Assembly (NCBI GenBank): GCA_045588245.1
Contig: JAZNDW010000010.1
Coordinates: 62,001 to 126,000 of the forward strand
Origin: DTU064 sp045588245
GTDB lineage: Bacteria > Bacillota > Clostridia > Oscillospirales > CAG-272
Direction of reading: 5' to 3'
DNA length: 64,000 nt
The position numbers were made by a program, and so were the translations under genes. The first letter of the stretch is position 1. Each line of letters opens with the position of its first letter. The notes below the pieces were generated by a model that did no database searches, was not told the origin of the DNA, and worked only from the letters and a program-made list of their open reading frames with translations. This document shows, piece by piece, positions 8,019-16,999 of the stretch.

Positions 8019-10262
8019 TTATTTCTGCTTGGGGCGTTTGATCTTGTTGAGCTTTGCGTTGATGTCGAGGAGCTGTTCTTTGGTGAAGTTGACGCCCATC
8101 GTTCCGATCATTCCGGCAAGACGGATAAACGTGAATCCGCCCATCATCGCCATCATGGAATCGTTCATTTCAAAGCCCATGACCTTGTCGCCTTTCTTCG
8201 GCATAAACTTGCCGATCATACCGAGCAGCAAAAGCTTACCCTGCATCGTAGCCATGATGTCGCTGAGCTTATCGTTAATGGAAAGGTGACCTTCGACCTC
8301 GGTGATGTCGAACCAGTTGAGTATCGCACTCTTTTCCTTCAGGCGGTATTCTTCATTGAACACCTGAACCTTGTTGATGACACCGCTGTCGCGGTATTCG
8401 CCCGCAACGGCTACGAGCTCGGTCGTGCCGACGTTCGGAACGTCAAAATAGAAGAAGTGATCGGGAGCAGATTTTTTGCCGAGGCTTACGCCGTTGGCAA
8501 AAAGCTCAACCTCGGGAAGGTTAGAGTAAACGGTGACTTTCGTTACGTCTTCAACTCTGTCAACGTAACGTTTGCCGCAAAGGTGAACGAATTTTTCGTC
8601 GGAAAGCCACGCTTTGTAAGCGTAGAAAGAGTCCTTTTTATACTTGCGGTCGAACGTGACAAGACCTTTATGGTTCTGGCCGTTCTCGCCGCCTTCGCTG
8701 CGTGCGTCGGCGCCGAAGTCGAACATATTCCAAACGTGCGTTGCCCAGATATACTTTCTCGTAAAGAGCTGCTTGATAAGCTCTTCGTGATAGTATGCCT
8801 GATATTCTTCCGTATAGTCGCCTTGTATGGGATTGGAGGTGTGCCAGTTGAGCGCTTCGCAACCGTATTCGGAGCATCCGATCGGAATGTTCGGGTGTGT
8901 CTTATGGAACTTATCGAACCAAGGACCGTTCATATCCGTGTCACCGCCGTACCAACCGAAATAATGGTTATAGGAGACAAGATCGGAGATCTGTAAATAC
9001 GGGCTGTCAAGCGGTGTGGGAGAAACTGCGGCAACTGTCGTCGGACGGATCTTATCCATATCGTGGCACATATCGTTTAAGATTCTGTGATTTTCAAGCA
9101 GATCGGGATCGCGGTCGCCTTTCATGGTTATCTCGTTGGAAAGGCCCCAAACTGCGATCGAGGCATGGTTATAATTCTGAACGACGAGTTCTTTCATCTG
9201 AGAGATCGTGTTCTGACGTCCACCGGGCATGTGCTGGGAAATGTAGGGGATCTCAGCCCAGATAACGAGACCGCGCTCGTCGCAAAGATCATAAAAATAC
9301 TGATCGTGCTGATAGTGAGCAAGACGGATCGTGGTTGCGCCGACCTCGCAGATAAGGTCGATGTCCTCTTCGTGATGCTCGGGTAAAAGCGCGTTACCAT
9401 AGCCCCAACGGTCCTGATGACGTGAAACGCCGCGAAGCGGATATTCTTCTCCGTTCAGAATGAAGCCGTTTTCGGGATCGACTCTGTATGAGCGGCAGCC
9501 GAAACGTGTGGAAACGGTGTCAATAACGTTGCCTTCGCTGTTGAGCAGCTCCGCCGTCATTCGATAAAGATACGGATTCTTGCGTCCGTGCCAAAGCGTT
9601 ACGTTTTCGATCTTAAAGGAAGCTTTCGTGGAATCGACGGTGGATTCTGCTACCTTGCCGCCCTCTTTATCGGTAACGGTGTAGCGGATGTTCTGTCCTT
9701 CAAGCTTGTTTGTGACCCAAACTTCAACGTCAACGAGAGCGTCGCTGCCGTTGATAACGGGGGTTACCGCGATACCGGGACCGCCGTAATATTCGAGGTC
9801 GAAGTGCGATTCGTTAACGCAGATGATATTGATGTCACGGTAAAGACCGCCGTAGAACGTGAAATCTGCTGCCTGCGGATAAACGTTTTCATTTGCGGAG
9901 TTGTCAACGGTTATGACGAAAAGGTTATCGCGGACAAGCTCATTCGTTAAATCAACGCGCCAGGTAGAATAACCGCCGTCGTGATGCGCGAGATGCTTAC
10001 CGTTTACGTAAACGTCGGCGGAAGAGTTAGCGCCGCGGATCTCAAGGTAATAGCGATCCGCTTCGGGAAGATCCATTTTGTCAAGCGTTTTTGCGTAGTA
10101 GCAGGTGCCGCGGTAGTAATCGTTGCCGCCGTCCTGTCCGTCGATGGCGTTCCAGCTATGGGGAAGGTTTACCCAATGCCAGTCCTTCGGCATTTCGGAG
10201 GGGACGCAGTTTGCCTGCTTTGTGAATGCCCATTTTGGATTAAAATTAAATATTTTTCTCAT
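8019..10262 (-). CDS. Glycoside hydrolase family 2 (beta-galactosidase or beta-glucuronidase type)
   Basis: This 747-residue retaining beta-glycosidase has no signal peptide and is likely cytoplasmic. The order is a jelly-roll sugar-binding domain (about 10-160), an Ig-like domain (170-265) and a TIM barrel (265-560) with the acid/base Glu in WGLSNE (E377) and the nucleophile in CSEYGCEA (E465). An NHKG motif follows WNMFDFGAD; an N-x-K there is found in beta-glucuronidases but is not decisive. The last ~105 residues form an unusual Met-rich tail. The ATG has a CCGGAGC site. A transporter and a binding protein precede it, and the hexuronate operon is divergent from those, so a glucuronide or galactoside substrate is likely. 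Confidence 0.88.
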   Translation of the reverse strand: MRKIFNFNPKWAFTKQANCVPSEMPKDWHWVNLPHSWNAIDGQDGGNDYYRGTCYYAKTLDKMDLPEADRYYLEIRGANSSADVYVNGKHLAHHDGGYSTWRVDLTNELVRDNLFVITVDNSANENVYPQAADFTFYGGLYRDINIICVNESHFDLEYYGGPGIAVTPVINGSDALVDVEVWVTNKLEGQNIRYTVTDKEGGKVAESTVDSTKASFKIENVTLWHGRKNPYLYRMTAELLNSEGNVIDTVSTRFGCRSYRVDPENGFILNGEEYPLRGVSRHQDRWGYGNALLPEHHEEDIDLICEVGATTIRLAHYQHDQYFYDLCDERGLVIWAEIPYISQHMPGGRQNTISQMKELVVQNYNHASIAVWGLSNEITMKGDRDPDLLENHRILNDMCHDMDKIRPTTVAAVSPTPLDSPYLQISDLVSYNHYFGWYGGDTDMNGPWFDKFHKTHPNIPIGCSEYGCEALNWHTSNPIQGDYTEEYQAYYHEELIKQLFTRKYIWATHVWNMFDFGADARSEGGENGQNHKGLVTFDRKYKKDSFYAYKAWLSDEKFVHLCGKRYVDRVEDVTKVTVYSNLPEVELFANGVSLGKKSAPDHFFYFDVPNVGTTELVAVAGEYRDSGVINKVQVFNEEYRLKEKSAILNWFDITEVEGHLSINDKLSDIMATMQGKLLLLGMIGKFMPKKGDKVMGFEMNDSMMAMMGGFTFIRLAGMIGTMGVNFTKEQLLDINAKLNKIKRPKQK

Positions 10263-10306
10263 GTTTGCGCTCCGGATTTATTTTTTTTGTAATAATACGG
10301 TTTGTA

Positions 10307-10335
10307 ATAATATGATACTATACACTGCTTTTGAA
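10307..10335 (-). promoter_or_regulatory. Promoter of the GH2 gene
   Basis: Read on the minus strand, TTCAAA (10330-10335) and TATTAT (10307-10312) are 17 bp apart. It lies after the terminator that ends the upstream lipoprotein gene, so the GH2 gene can be transcribed on its own. Confidence 0.45.
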
Positions 10336-10360
10336 TGTATAAATTTCTTGTTAATTTTAA

Positions 10361-10389
10361 GATAACCCCACCATAAAAGCGGGGTTATC
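10361..10389 (-). terminator. Terminator after the sugar-binding lipoprotein
   Basis: GATAACCCC / GGGGTTATC form a stem. On the minus strand it is followed by TTAAAATT, a weak T-rich tail, so read-through into GH2 is possible. Confidence 0.6.
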
Positions 10390-10403
10390 TGTCATGGATC
10401 GTA

Positions 10404-11537
10404 TCAGTTTTGATATGAGATATACGGAACGAGGATGTTTTGGCCGTCGCTGCCAACGCCGTCAAGAGCGTTTGCGCCCTTGATCAGGTCTGCGGTCAAT
10501 TCCGCTACGGCAGAAGCCAAAGCATCGTAATCTTCGATGGCGGTTCCGAGGATGCGTCCTGCGTCAATGACGTTGAAGGTGTTATAGATCATGCCTTCGA
10601 GGTCTTCTTCTTCAACGATTGAAAGGTCAACGAGGTACATATTTTCCTCAAAGTAAGCTTTGACAGCCTCGCTGTCAAGCTCACCTTCGGGCTTCGAATC
10701 AAGAACGTAGGACTTATAGTCGGCTGAATATCCGATCGTGTAAACGGGGATCAGATGCGTCTTCAGCTTTTCGCGGTTGAAGCCCTTGTTCTGAAGCTCA
10801 ACGATGATGTCTATCGTTGCGACGTCGCTGCTGGAGATGATAAGCTCAACGGTGTTGTTCGCCTCGTCGTTGTAAGCGGAGAGGATCGAGCTCATCTGTG
10901 CTTTTGCGTCGTCAACGGGGACGAATTTGTCTGCATTTGCGTCATCATAGAACTTGACTGTGGGAAGCTTATTCTCGGCGAGAGCCGCGTTAAGCTCGGT
11001 GGCGATATCTGGAGTCGTTTCGGTGCCGAAGAGGACGTAAGAGATCTCTCCGTCGCCGTTGCGGTCAACAGCTTCTTCGTTTTCTGTGACATATTCAACG
11101 ATCATGTCACAGATCGCCTTTGTGAGCGTTTTTTCATCCGTGTTAACGGTGGCGCACTTAGCGTAGCTTTCGATAACGGCGGAGTCAACGTCGCAAGAGA
11201 AGAAGATAACGGGCGTATCCTTTGCTTTGGCAAGGTCAACGATCGTCTGCGCGCTTTCGGAATCAACGAGTTTTACCAAAAGTGCGACGCAGCCGTTATC
11301 TAAAGCTTCTTTAGCTTGATCTACCTGCTTTGCAGCATCGCCTTTTGCGCCGTAGTGTGTGTAGGCGATGCTTTCCGTGTACATGGCGCGTTCGAAAGCG
11401 TTGATGAGGCTGTGGGGCACCTTGACTATACCGTCATCGCTCCATAGAACGGCAACGTCGGCATCGTTGATCGTGCCGCAAGCGGCAAGTCCAAGCACCG
11501 TAGCAACAATAAGTAATATCGCTATTGTCTTTTTCAT
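10404..11537 (-). CDS. Sugar-binding lipoprotein of the MglB type, without ABC partners
   Basis: This 377-residue lipoprotein has a signal peptide ending in GLAAC, whose Cys would be lipidated on the outer face of the membrane. The rest is a type 1 periplasmic binding protein fold. An EF-hand-like calcium loop (AVDRNGDGEISYVLF) sits where galactose/glucose-binding MglB has one, but the adjacent ligand-contact region is changed (ISSSDVAT in place of the NNDxMA type). It starts at an ATG behind GGAGGAAA, 25 bp after the GPH symporter. No ABC permease or ATPase is encoded nearby, so it may serve a distant transporter or act as a sensor. Confidence 0.82.
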   Translation of the reverse strand: MKKTIAILLIVATVLGLAACGTINDADVAVLWSDDGIVKVPHSLINAFERAMYTESIAYTHYGAKGDAAKQVDQAKEALDNGCVALLVKLVDSESAQTIVDLAKAKDTPVIFFSCDVDSAVIESYAKCATVNTDEKTLTKAICDMIVEYVTENEEAVDRNGDGEISYVLFGTETTPDIATELNAALAENKLPTVKFYDDANADKFVPVDDAKAQMSSILSAYNDEANNTVELIISSSDVATIDIIVELQNKGFNREKLKTHLIPVYTIGYSADYKSYVLDSKPEGELDSEAVKAYFEENMYLVDLSIVEEEDLEGMIYNTFNVIDAGRILGTAIEDYDALASAVAELTADLIKGANALDGVGSDGQNILVPYISYQN

Positions 11538-11562
11538 AGTAATTTTCCTCCTATATGCTTTC

Positions 11563-12984
11563 TTATTCGGCTTCGTGACGTGCTTTGAGCTCTTCGTTCA
11601 TTTGCGTAAGAGTCTTCTTATCAAGATTGTATACGAAGGCGAGTCCTATGAACTGCATAAGAGCGGCGAAGAGGAACAGACCCGCAACAAGGTAACGCAT
11701 GTTGAGTGCAACGGAGAAGAGCTGGTTGCCGCCGTTTACGCCGTTATATCCGAGCCAAGCCATAACTACGAGAGCAAGAGAGGGACCAAGGCCTTGAGCG
11801 AGCTTACGGAAAAAGCTGTGCAGGGAGTAAACGGTGCCTTCTTCGCGGGAGCCGTTTTTCCATTCATTATAGTCGATGGCGTCACCCATCATGGACCAGG
11901 AAACGGTCGTGTAAATACCTGTGCCAAGCGAGTTGATGAGCTGACAGAGAATATAAACGAGCAGACCCGAACCGTTCGGGGTTACAGGGGCAATAAGCAA
12001 CAGAACGCAAGCGACGAGGGAGAAAATCGAACCTATGACCGATATCTCCTTTTTACCGTACTTAACGACGAGCTTGCGGGCAAGAGGTGTAAACGCGATG
12101 ATCGGGATCATCTGGAACATGGAAACGACGCCTGAAAGCTGTGCGTTTTTGAAATAAGACTGGAACATAACCGTAACAGCGGTAGCGCCGCCCTGCATAC
12201 CGATGAACATGCCGCAAGCGGCAAGCGTCGCACCTACTGCGGGACGGTTCTTCATGAAGTTCTTCATCGCCTTTAAAACGTTGAACTTTTTGCGTTCTTC
12301 GCTTACGTTAATGTTTTCGTCAACACGGATGGTGGTGTTGCGTATCATGAACTGGAAGGTGATGAATCCGAGTACACCCATCAAGAGAGCCGCGAAGAAG
12401 ACGCGCTCACCAAGGATATTGTCGTTGTCATCGTAAATGATCATGGGAAGGATCACCATAGGAACCATGTTACCTACGAGAGATCCGATCGAACGCCAAG
12501 CGGAAAGGGAAGCTCTGTCGGCAGCATCTGTGGAGATCAGCGAAAGAAGCGAGCCGTAAGGAACGTTTGCAATCGTGTAAAAAGCGTCCCAAAGTATATA
12601 TCCTGCTACGAAAACTATACCTTTGATAAGAGAGGTGGAGTCCTTTACCCAAGGGATAAAGCACATAGCGCCTGCAACAAGCAGACCGAGTGATCCGAGC
12701 CAGATATAGGCGAGGAATTTGCCACGCTTATAATTTGTACGTTTGTCGTTATCAATGATCGTTCCGATCAGCGGGTCATTGATGGCGTCCCAGATCTGTA
12801 CAAGCAGTAATAGTCCTGCATACAGAATCGAATCCATTCTCATGAACTGAGTCCAGAAAATGGCCATTGTGCCTTTGAGTGCAAAGCTCATGTTACAGCC
12901 AAAGTCACCGGCAGCGTATGCGATGCTGTCGCGTATGCTGAACTTGCGGTAGCCATTGGCATCAGTTGCAACAGGTTTTTTCAT
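11563..12984 (-). CDS. GPH-family glycoside/hexuronide:cation symporter
   Basis: This is a 473-residue 12-helix secondary transporter of the glycoside-pentoside-hexuronide family (MelB/UidB/YicJ relatives). Visible family features are the early FGCNMSFALKG and WDAINDPLIGTIIDN segments (residues ~30-80), the cytoplasmic KRGKFLAYIWLGS region, and many hydrophobic helices, with YNEWKNGSREEGTVYSLHSF in the second half. The ATG is preceded by AGGAGAAA. It is the first gene of the minus-strand sugar operon, divergent from the AraC-hexuronate operon. A glucuronide or galactoside is the likely cargo; the sequence alone does not decide. Confidence 0.9.
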   Translation of the reverse strand: MKKPVATDANGYRKFSIRDSIAYAAGDFGCNMSFALKGTMAIFWTQFMRMDSILYAGLLLLVQIWDAINDPLIGTIIDNDKRTNYKRGKFLAYIWLGSLGLLVAGAMCFIPWVKDSTSLIKGIVFVAGYILWDAFYTIANVPYGSLLSLISTDAADRASLSAWRSIGSLVGNMVPMVILPMIIYDDNDNILGERVFFAALLMGVLGFITFQFMIRNTTIRVDENINVSEERKKFNVLKAMKNFMKNRPAVGATLAACGMFIGMQGGATAVTVMFQSYFKNAQLSGVVSMFQMIPIIAFTPLARKLVVKYGKKEISVIGSIFSLVACVLLLIAPVTPNGSGLLVYILCQLINSLGTGIYTTVSWSMMGDAIDYNEWKNGSREEGTVYSLHSFFRKLAQGLGPSLALVVMAWLGYNGVNGGNQLFSVALNMRYLVAGLFLFAALMQFIGLAFVYNLDKKTLTQMNEELKARHEAE

Positions 12985-13043
12985 TGTGTTTCTCCTGAAT
13001 TTCGTCCGCTTGATGCGTGAGAATTTAATACATATTAATTATA

Positions 13044-13072
13044 ATTATAATTAACCAAAAAGTGTGAGTAAA
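13044..13072 (-). promoter_or_regulatory. Promoter of the GPH symporter operon
   Basis: On the minus strand TTTACT (13067-13072) and TATAAT (13044-13049) are 17 bp apart, about 60 bp before the start codon. Confidence 0.6.
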
Positions 13073-13120
13073 TTCTTCGGGTGCATTTGTATTATTTTCG
13101 ACTTATTGTGCAAATTGCTA

Positions 13121-13149
13121 TTGAAATCCTATCAGTAATGTAATAATAT
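13121..13149 (+). promoter_or_regulatory. Promoter of the AraC-hexuronate operon
   Basis: TTGAAA (13121-13126) and TAATAT (13144-13149) are 17 bp apart and lie 57 bp before the AraC start. The divergent promoter is 50 bp away, so one regulator could serve both. Confidence 0.6.
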
Positions 13150-13205
13150 ATATATAACACCGATAAATGCGGCTAAATATTACGGTATAGTTATGGGAGT
13201 GTCAA

Positions 13206-14429
13206 ATGTTTTACGAAAACGAACTTCGATTTTTGTGCAACACGTTCAAAAAAAGCAATATTCCCACCCGCATCGCCGCGTTTGATACGTCGATATCCGA
13301 CCTGACAGATGAAAGCTTGCGGCTGATTCTGGGAGAGCTGCAGCAAATAGAAATCACTATACGCGAGATCATTGAGAAATACGAGAAAAACGTTATCGTC
13401 AAGCTGAAGGATTCGCTTGACCTATGCTATATCATATTTCCGCTGCCGGATATGGAGTCAGAAGAAGTGCTTCTGATCGGACCGTATCTTTCAAAACCCA
13501 TTGAAACAAAGCAACTATTGTTAATAGGCGAGCGTTACGGTATATCTCCGCAGAAGAAAAAACTTCTGCAAGGGTATTATGAGCGCGTATCGGTGCTTGA
13601 GGAAAACAGCCATCTGTTTGTGATGCTGAACGCATTCTGCGAATGCGTTTTCGGCGTTGACGAATTTTTCATAATCGATCTTAACCGTGAGTTTTTCTCG
13701 GGAACGGCGGCGTTTGCTCAAAGCCGTCCCGACGAAGATGCCGAAGGCGTTTTGTTGAACATGGAGATCATGGAAAAACGGTATACGTTTGAAAACGAGA
13801 TGATGCGAGCCGTGTCGCTCGGCCAGCCTCACCGTGCGACGCGTATATTGGAAGTTTTAACGGAGCTTTCTTTTGAAAAAAGATTGGCTGATTCTTTGCG
13901 TAATTGTAAGAATTATTGTATAATAATGAATACCCTGTTGCGCAAAGCCGCCGAAAACGGCGGCGTGCATCCGTTATATATCAACGATATGTCATCGGAT
14001 TATGCGGTGAAGATCGAACAGCTTGCAAAAACGGAAGACGTTTCCGAGCTCATGTACGATATGTTTCACTCTTATTGCAGGCTCGTCCGCAAACATTCAA
14101 TGAAAAAGTATTCCGCCACCGTTCAGCGCGTGATAGCGATTATAGATTCGGACCTTTCTGCAAATTTATCGCTTTCCTCCCTGGCGAAAACGCTGAATAT
14201 CACGCCCGGATATCTTTCCACGATATTCAAAAAGGAAACGAAAAAGAATCTTACCGAATACATCATCGGAGAACGTATACAGTTGGCACAGTATCTGATC
14301 GGAACGACGCGCCTGCAGATTCAAACGATCGCGCTGCATTGCGGAATTATGGACGTGCAGTATTTTTCAAAGGTGTTCAAGCGTTACGTTGGCAAAACAC
14401 CGAAAGAATACCGTGAATCCTTAAAATAA
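13206..14429 (+). CDS. AraC-family transcriptional regulator
   Basis: This is a 407-residue regulator. The C-terminal ~100 residues are an AraC domain with two helix-turn-helices (LSLSSLAKTLNITPGYLSTIF, then IQTIALHCGIMDVQYFSKVFKRYVGKTPKEYRES). The N-terminal 300 residues resemble no domain recognised with certainty and probably sense the inducer. An ATG at 13206 follows GGGAGTG. It is the first gene of the plus-strand run into uxaC, 43 bp downstream, and faces the transporter operon, so it is the natural regulator of both arms of the locus. Confidence 0.88.
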   Translation: MFYENELRFLCNTFKKSNIPTRIAAFDTSISDLTDESLRLILGELQQIEITIREIIEKYEKNVIVKLKDSLDLCYIIFPLPDMESEEVLLIGPYLSKPIETKQLLLIGERYGISPQKKKLLQGYYERVSVLEENSHLFVMLNAFCECVFGVDEFFIIDLNREFFSGTAAFAQSRPDEDAEGVLLNMEIMEKRYTFENEMMRAVSLGQPHRATRILEVLTELSFEKRLADSLRNCKNYCIIMNTLLRKAAENGGVHPLYINDMSSDYAVKIEQLAKTEDVSELMYDMFHSYCRLVRKHSMKKYSATVQRVIAIIDSDLSANLSLSSLAKTLNITPGYLSTIFKKETKKNLTEYIIGERIQLAQYLIGTTRLQIQTIALHCGIMDVQYFSKVFKRYVGKTPKEYRESLK

Positions 14430-14472
14430 CGATAAGCCATATAAAATCTATATACCCGAAAGGAGAACTGTT

Positions 14473-15873
14473 TTGGCTAAATTTTTGTCCCGGGATTTTC
14501 TTCTCACAAACGAAAGCGCAAAGAAGCTTTATCACAATTATGCGGCAGGTATGCCCATAATTGATTATCACTGTCACATTGATCCGCGTGAGATCTATGA
14601 GGATCGCCGTTTTTCCAACATAACGGAGATATGGCTCGGCGGAGACCACTATAAGTGGCGCATGATGCGTTCAAACGGTGTTCCCGAATATTACATCACA
14701 GGAAACGCTCCCGACCGCGAAAAGTTTCAGAAGTTTGCCGAAGCGCTGCCGCGTGCAATCGGAAATCCGATGTATCATTGGTGCCACCTGGAGCTGAAAA
14801 ATTATTTCGGCTACGAGGGCGTACTCAACGGTGATACGGCAGAGAAAGTGTGGCAGCTCACGTCAGAAAAGCTCAAAAACGACAATAATCTTACCGCACG
14901 CGGACTTATACTTTCAAATAACGTAATGATGATCGGCACGACGGACGATCCGTGCTCTGACCTCCGCTGGCACAAAGCCCTTCGCGAAGAGGGCTTCCCC
15001 GTCAAAGTATGTCCGTCATTCCGTCCCGATCCCGCCGTCAACATTCATAAAAAGGGCTTTGCCGAATATATCGTGAAGCTCGGCGACACCGTCGGCAAAA
15101 AGCTTGTGACCGTTGTCGACGTGAAGTCAGCGCTCGGCGAGCGCATCACGTATTTTGACGGCTTTGATTGCCGCGCCGCTGACCACGGTCTTGACTACGT
15201 TATGTACCGTGTTGCCGACGAAGCTGAGCTTGACGCGATCCTTTGCAAAGCGTTGAACAAAGAGCCCGTCAGCCGCGAAGAAGCGGAGAAGTATCAGACG
15301 GCGATAATCACCTATTGCGCTGCTGAATATGCAAGGCTCGGCTGGGCGATGCAGATCCATTTCTCCTGCATGCGTAATCCGAACAGCCGCCGCTTTGAAG
15401 CTCTCGGCCCCGATACGGGATTCGACTCTATGGCAGTAACGGACAGCTGTTCTGCACTTTATGCGCTCATGGATTCGCTTGAACGAGAGGGAAAACTGCC
15501 GAAGACGATACTTTACAGCCTCAATCCTGCCGACGATCAGTGGCTTGATACACTGCTCGGCGCGTTTCAGTCAGATGAGCTGCCCGGAAAGATCCAGCAC
15601 GGCAGTGCATGGTGGTTCAACGATAACAAGGTCGGCATGATAAATCAGCTCACGAGTCTGGCTAATCTCGGAATCATCGGCAACTTTGTTGGTATGCTTA
15701 CCGACAGCCGCAGCTTTTTGAGCTACGCACGCCACGAATATTTCAGACGTATACTTTGCAACCTCTTCGGTGAGTGGATCGAAAACGGCGAGTATCCGGA
15801 CGATATTGAATTTGTCGGCAGTCTTATCAAGGATATAAGCACAAACAACGCAAAGCGTTATTTCGGATTATAA
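14473..15873 (+). CDS. uxaC: Glucuronate isomerase
   Basis: This 466-residue enzyme interconverts D-glucuronate and D-fructuronate (and galacturonate/tagaturonate), the first step of hexuronate catabolism. The amidohydrolase-like barrel is recognised by IIDYHCHIDPREIYEDRRF near the N-terminus, FGYEGVLNGDTAEKVW, and the C-terminal LTDSRSFLSYARHEYFRRILCNL. Length matches the family. A TTG start is chosen because AGGAGA lies 7 bases upstream and the protein then begins MAKFLSRDFLL, as UxaC proteins do. The next gene starts 25 bp later. Confidence 0.96.
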   Translation: MAKFLSRDFLLTNESAKKLYHNYAAGMPIIDYHCHIDPREIYEDRRFSNITEIWLGGDHYKWRMMRSNGVPEYYITGNAPDREKFQKFAEALPRAIGNPMYHWCHLELKNYFGYEGVLNGDTAEKVWQLTSEKLKNDNNLTARGLILSNNVMMIGTTDDPCSDLRWHKALREEGFPVKVCPSFRPDPAVNIHKKGFAEYIVKLGDTVGKKLVTVVDVKSALGERITYFDGFDCRAADHGLDYVMYRVADEAELDAILCKALNKEPVSREEAEKYQTAIITYCAAEYARLGWAMQIHFSCMRNPNSRRFEALGPDTGFDSMAVTDSCSALYALMDSLEREGKLPKTILYSLNPADDQWLDTLLGAFQSDELPGKIQHGSAWWFNDNKVGMINQLTSLANLGIIGNFVGMLTDSRSFLSYARHEYFRRILCNLFGEWIENGEYPDDIEFVGSLIKDISTNNAKRYFGL

Positions 15874-15898
15874 AAAAGCTACAGGGGGGAAAACTCAA

Positions 15899-16981
15899 AT
15901 GAAAATGACTTTCCGTTGGTACGGAGAAGGCAACGATAATATCAAGCTCTCCGATATCAAGCAGATTCCGGGTGTTGACGGCATCGTGTGGGCTTTGCAC
16001 CATAAAATGCCGGGTGAGATCTGGGAACTCGACGAGATCGCCGAGGTCAAGCGTCAGCTCGATGAATACGGCTTCAATATGGACGTTGTTGAGTCCGTAA
16101 ACGTTCACGACGATATAAAGATCGGTCTGCCGACCCGTGATATGTATATAGAAAACTATAAACAGTGTATCCGAAATCTTTCAAAGTTTGGCGTAAAGGT
16201 CATTTGCTATAACTTTATGCCTATCTTCGACTGGACGAGAAGCGACCTGTTCCATCCTGTCGGCGACGGCTCAACGGCACTATTCTATCAGAAAAACATG
16301 ATCCAGGACGACTATAACGCCATGGCGAAGTATATCCTTGACTTCACCGAGAAGTATAATATGTCGTTCCCCGGATGGGAGCCCGAACGCATGGCGAAGC
16401 TCGACGAGCTCTTCCGTAAATACGAGGGCGTTGACCATGAAAAGCTTTGGGAGAATCTGAAATACTTCCTTGAAGCAATCATGCCCACCTGCCGCGAGTG
16501 CAACGTCAAGATGGCTATCCACATGGACGATCCGCCGTGGGATATCTTCGGCTTACCGCGTCTACTTGTCAATGAAGCGAACATTGACCGTTTCTTAAAG
16601 ATGGTTGACGATGAATATAACTGCCTGACGCTTTGCTCGGGAAGCCTTAACGCAGATCCCGATAATAACGTCGCGGACATCGTTCGCAAGCACTGTGACA
16701 GGATCGCATTTGCTCACATCAGAAACGTTAAGCATTTTGAAAACGGAGATTTCTCCGAAGCGAGCCACCGCGACTGCGACGGTGACACGGGCATACTTGA
16801 TATACTCAAGGCGTATCACGACTGCGGATTCGACGGATATATCCGTCCCGACCACGGCAGGCATCTGTGGAATGAAGGCCCCGGCAACGTGCGCCCCGGC
16901 TACGGTTTATATGACCGCGCGCTCGGCATCATGTATATGCTCGGCGTTTGGGATATGCTCGATAAACTCGATAATAAATGA
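15899..16981 (+). CDS. uxuA: Mannonate dehydratase
   Basis: This 360-residue enzyme dehydrates D-mannonate to 2-keto-3-deoxygluconate. Recognisable UxuA segments are MKMTFRWYGEGND at the start, GVDGIVWALHH, AIHMDDPPWDIFGLPR and LCSGSLNADPDNNV, with the metal-site HIRNVKHFENGDF and the C-terminal YIRPDHGRHLWNE. GGGGGGAA is the ribosome site. It lies third in the operon, 17 bp before the fructuronate reductase. Confidence 0.96.
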   Translation: MKMTFRWYGEGNDNIKLSDIKQIPGVDGIVWALHHKMPGEIWELDEIAEVKRQLDEYGFNMDVVESVNVHDDIKIGLPTRDMYIENYKQCIRNLSKFGVKVICYNFMPIFDWTRSDLFHPVGDGSTALFYQKNMIQDDYNAMAKYILDFTEKYNMSFPGWEPERMAKLDELFRKYEGVDHEKLWENLKYFLEAIMPTCRECNVKMAIHMDDPPWDIFGLPRLLVNEANIDRFLKMVDDEYNCLTLCSGSLNADPDNNVADIVRKHCDRIAFAHIRNVKHFENGDFSEASHRDCDGDTGILDILKAYHDCGFDGYIRPDHGRHLWNEGPGNVRPGYGLYDRALGIMYMLGVWDMLDKLDNK

Positions 16982-16999
16982 TTTTTGGAGGCAAATACA

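Noticed and set aside
7884..8996. A 370-codon plus-strand open frame opposite the GH2 gene
   Set aside because: It lies antisense to well-conserved GH2 coding sequence, has no ribosome site, crosses a terminator, and its translation resembles no family.
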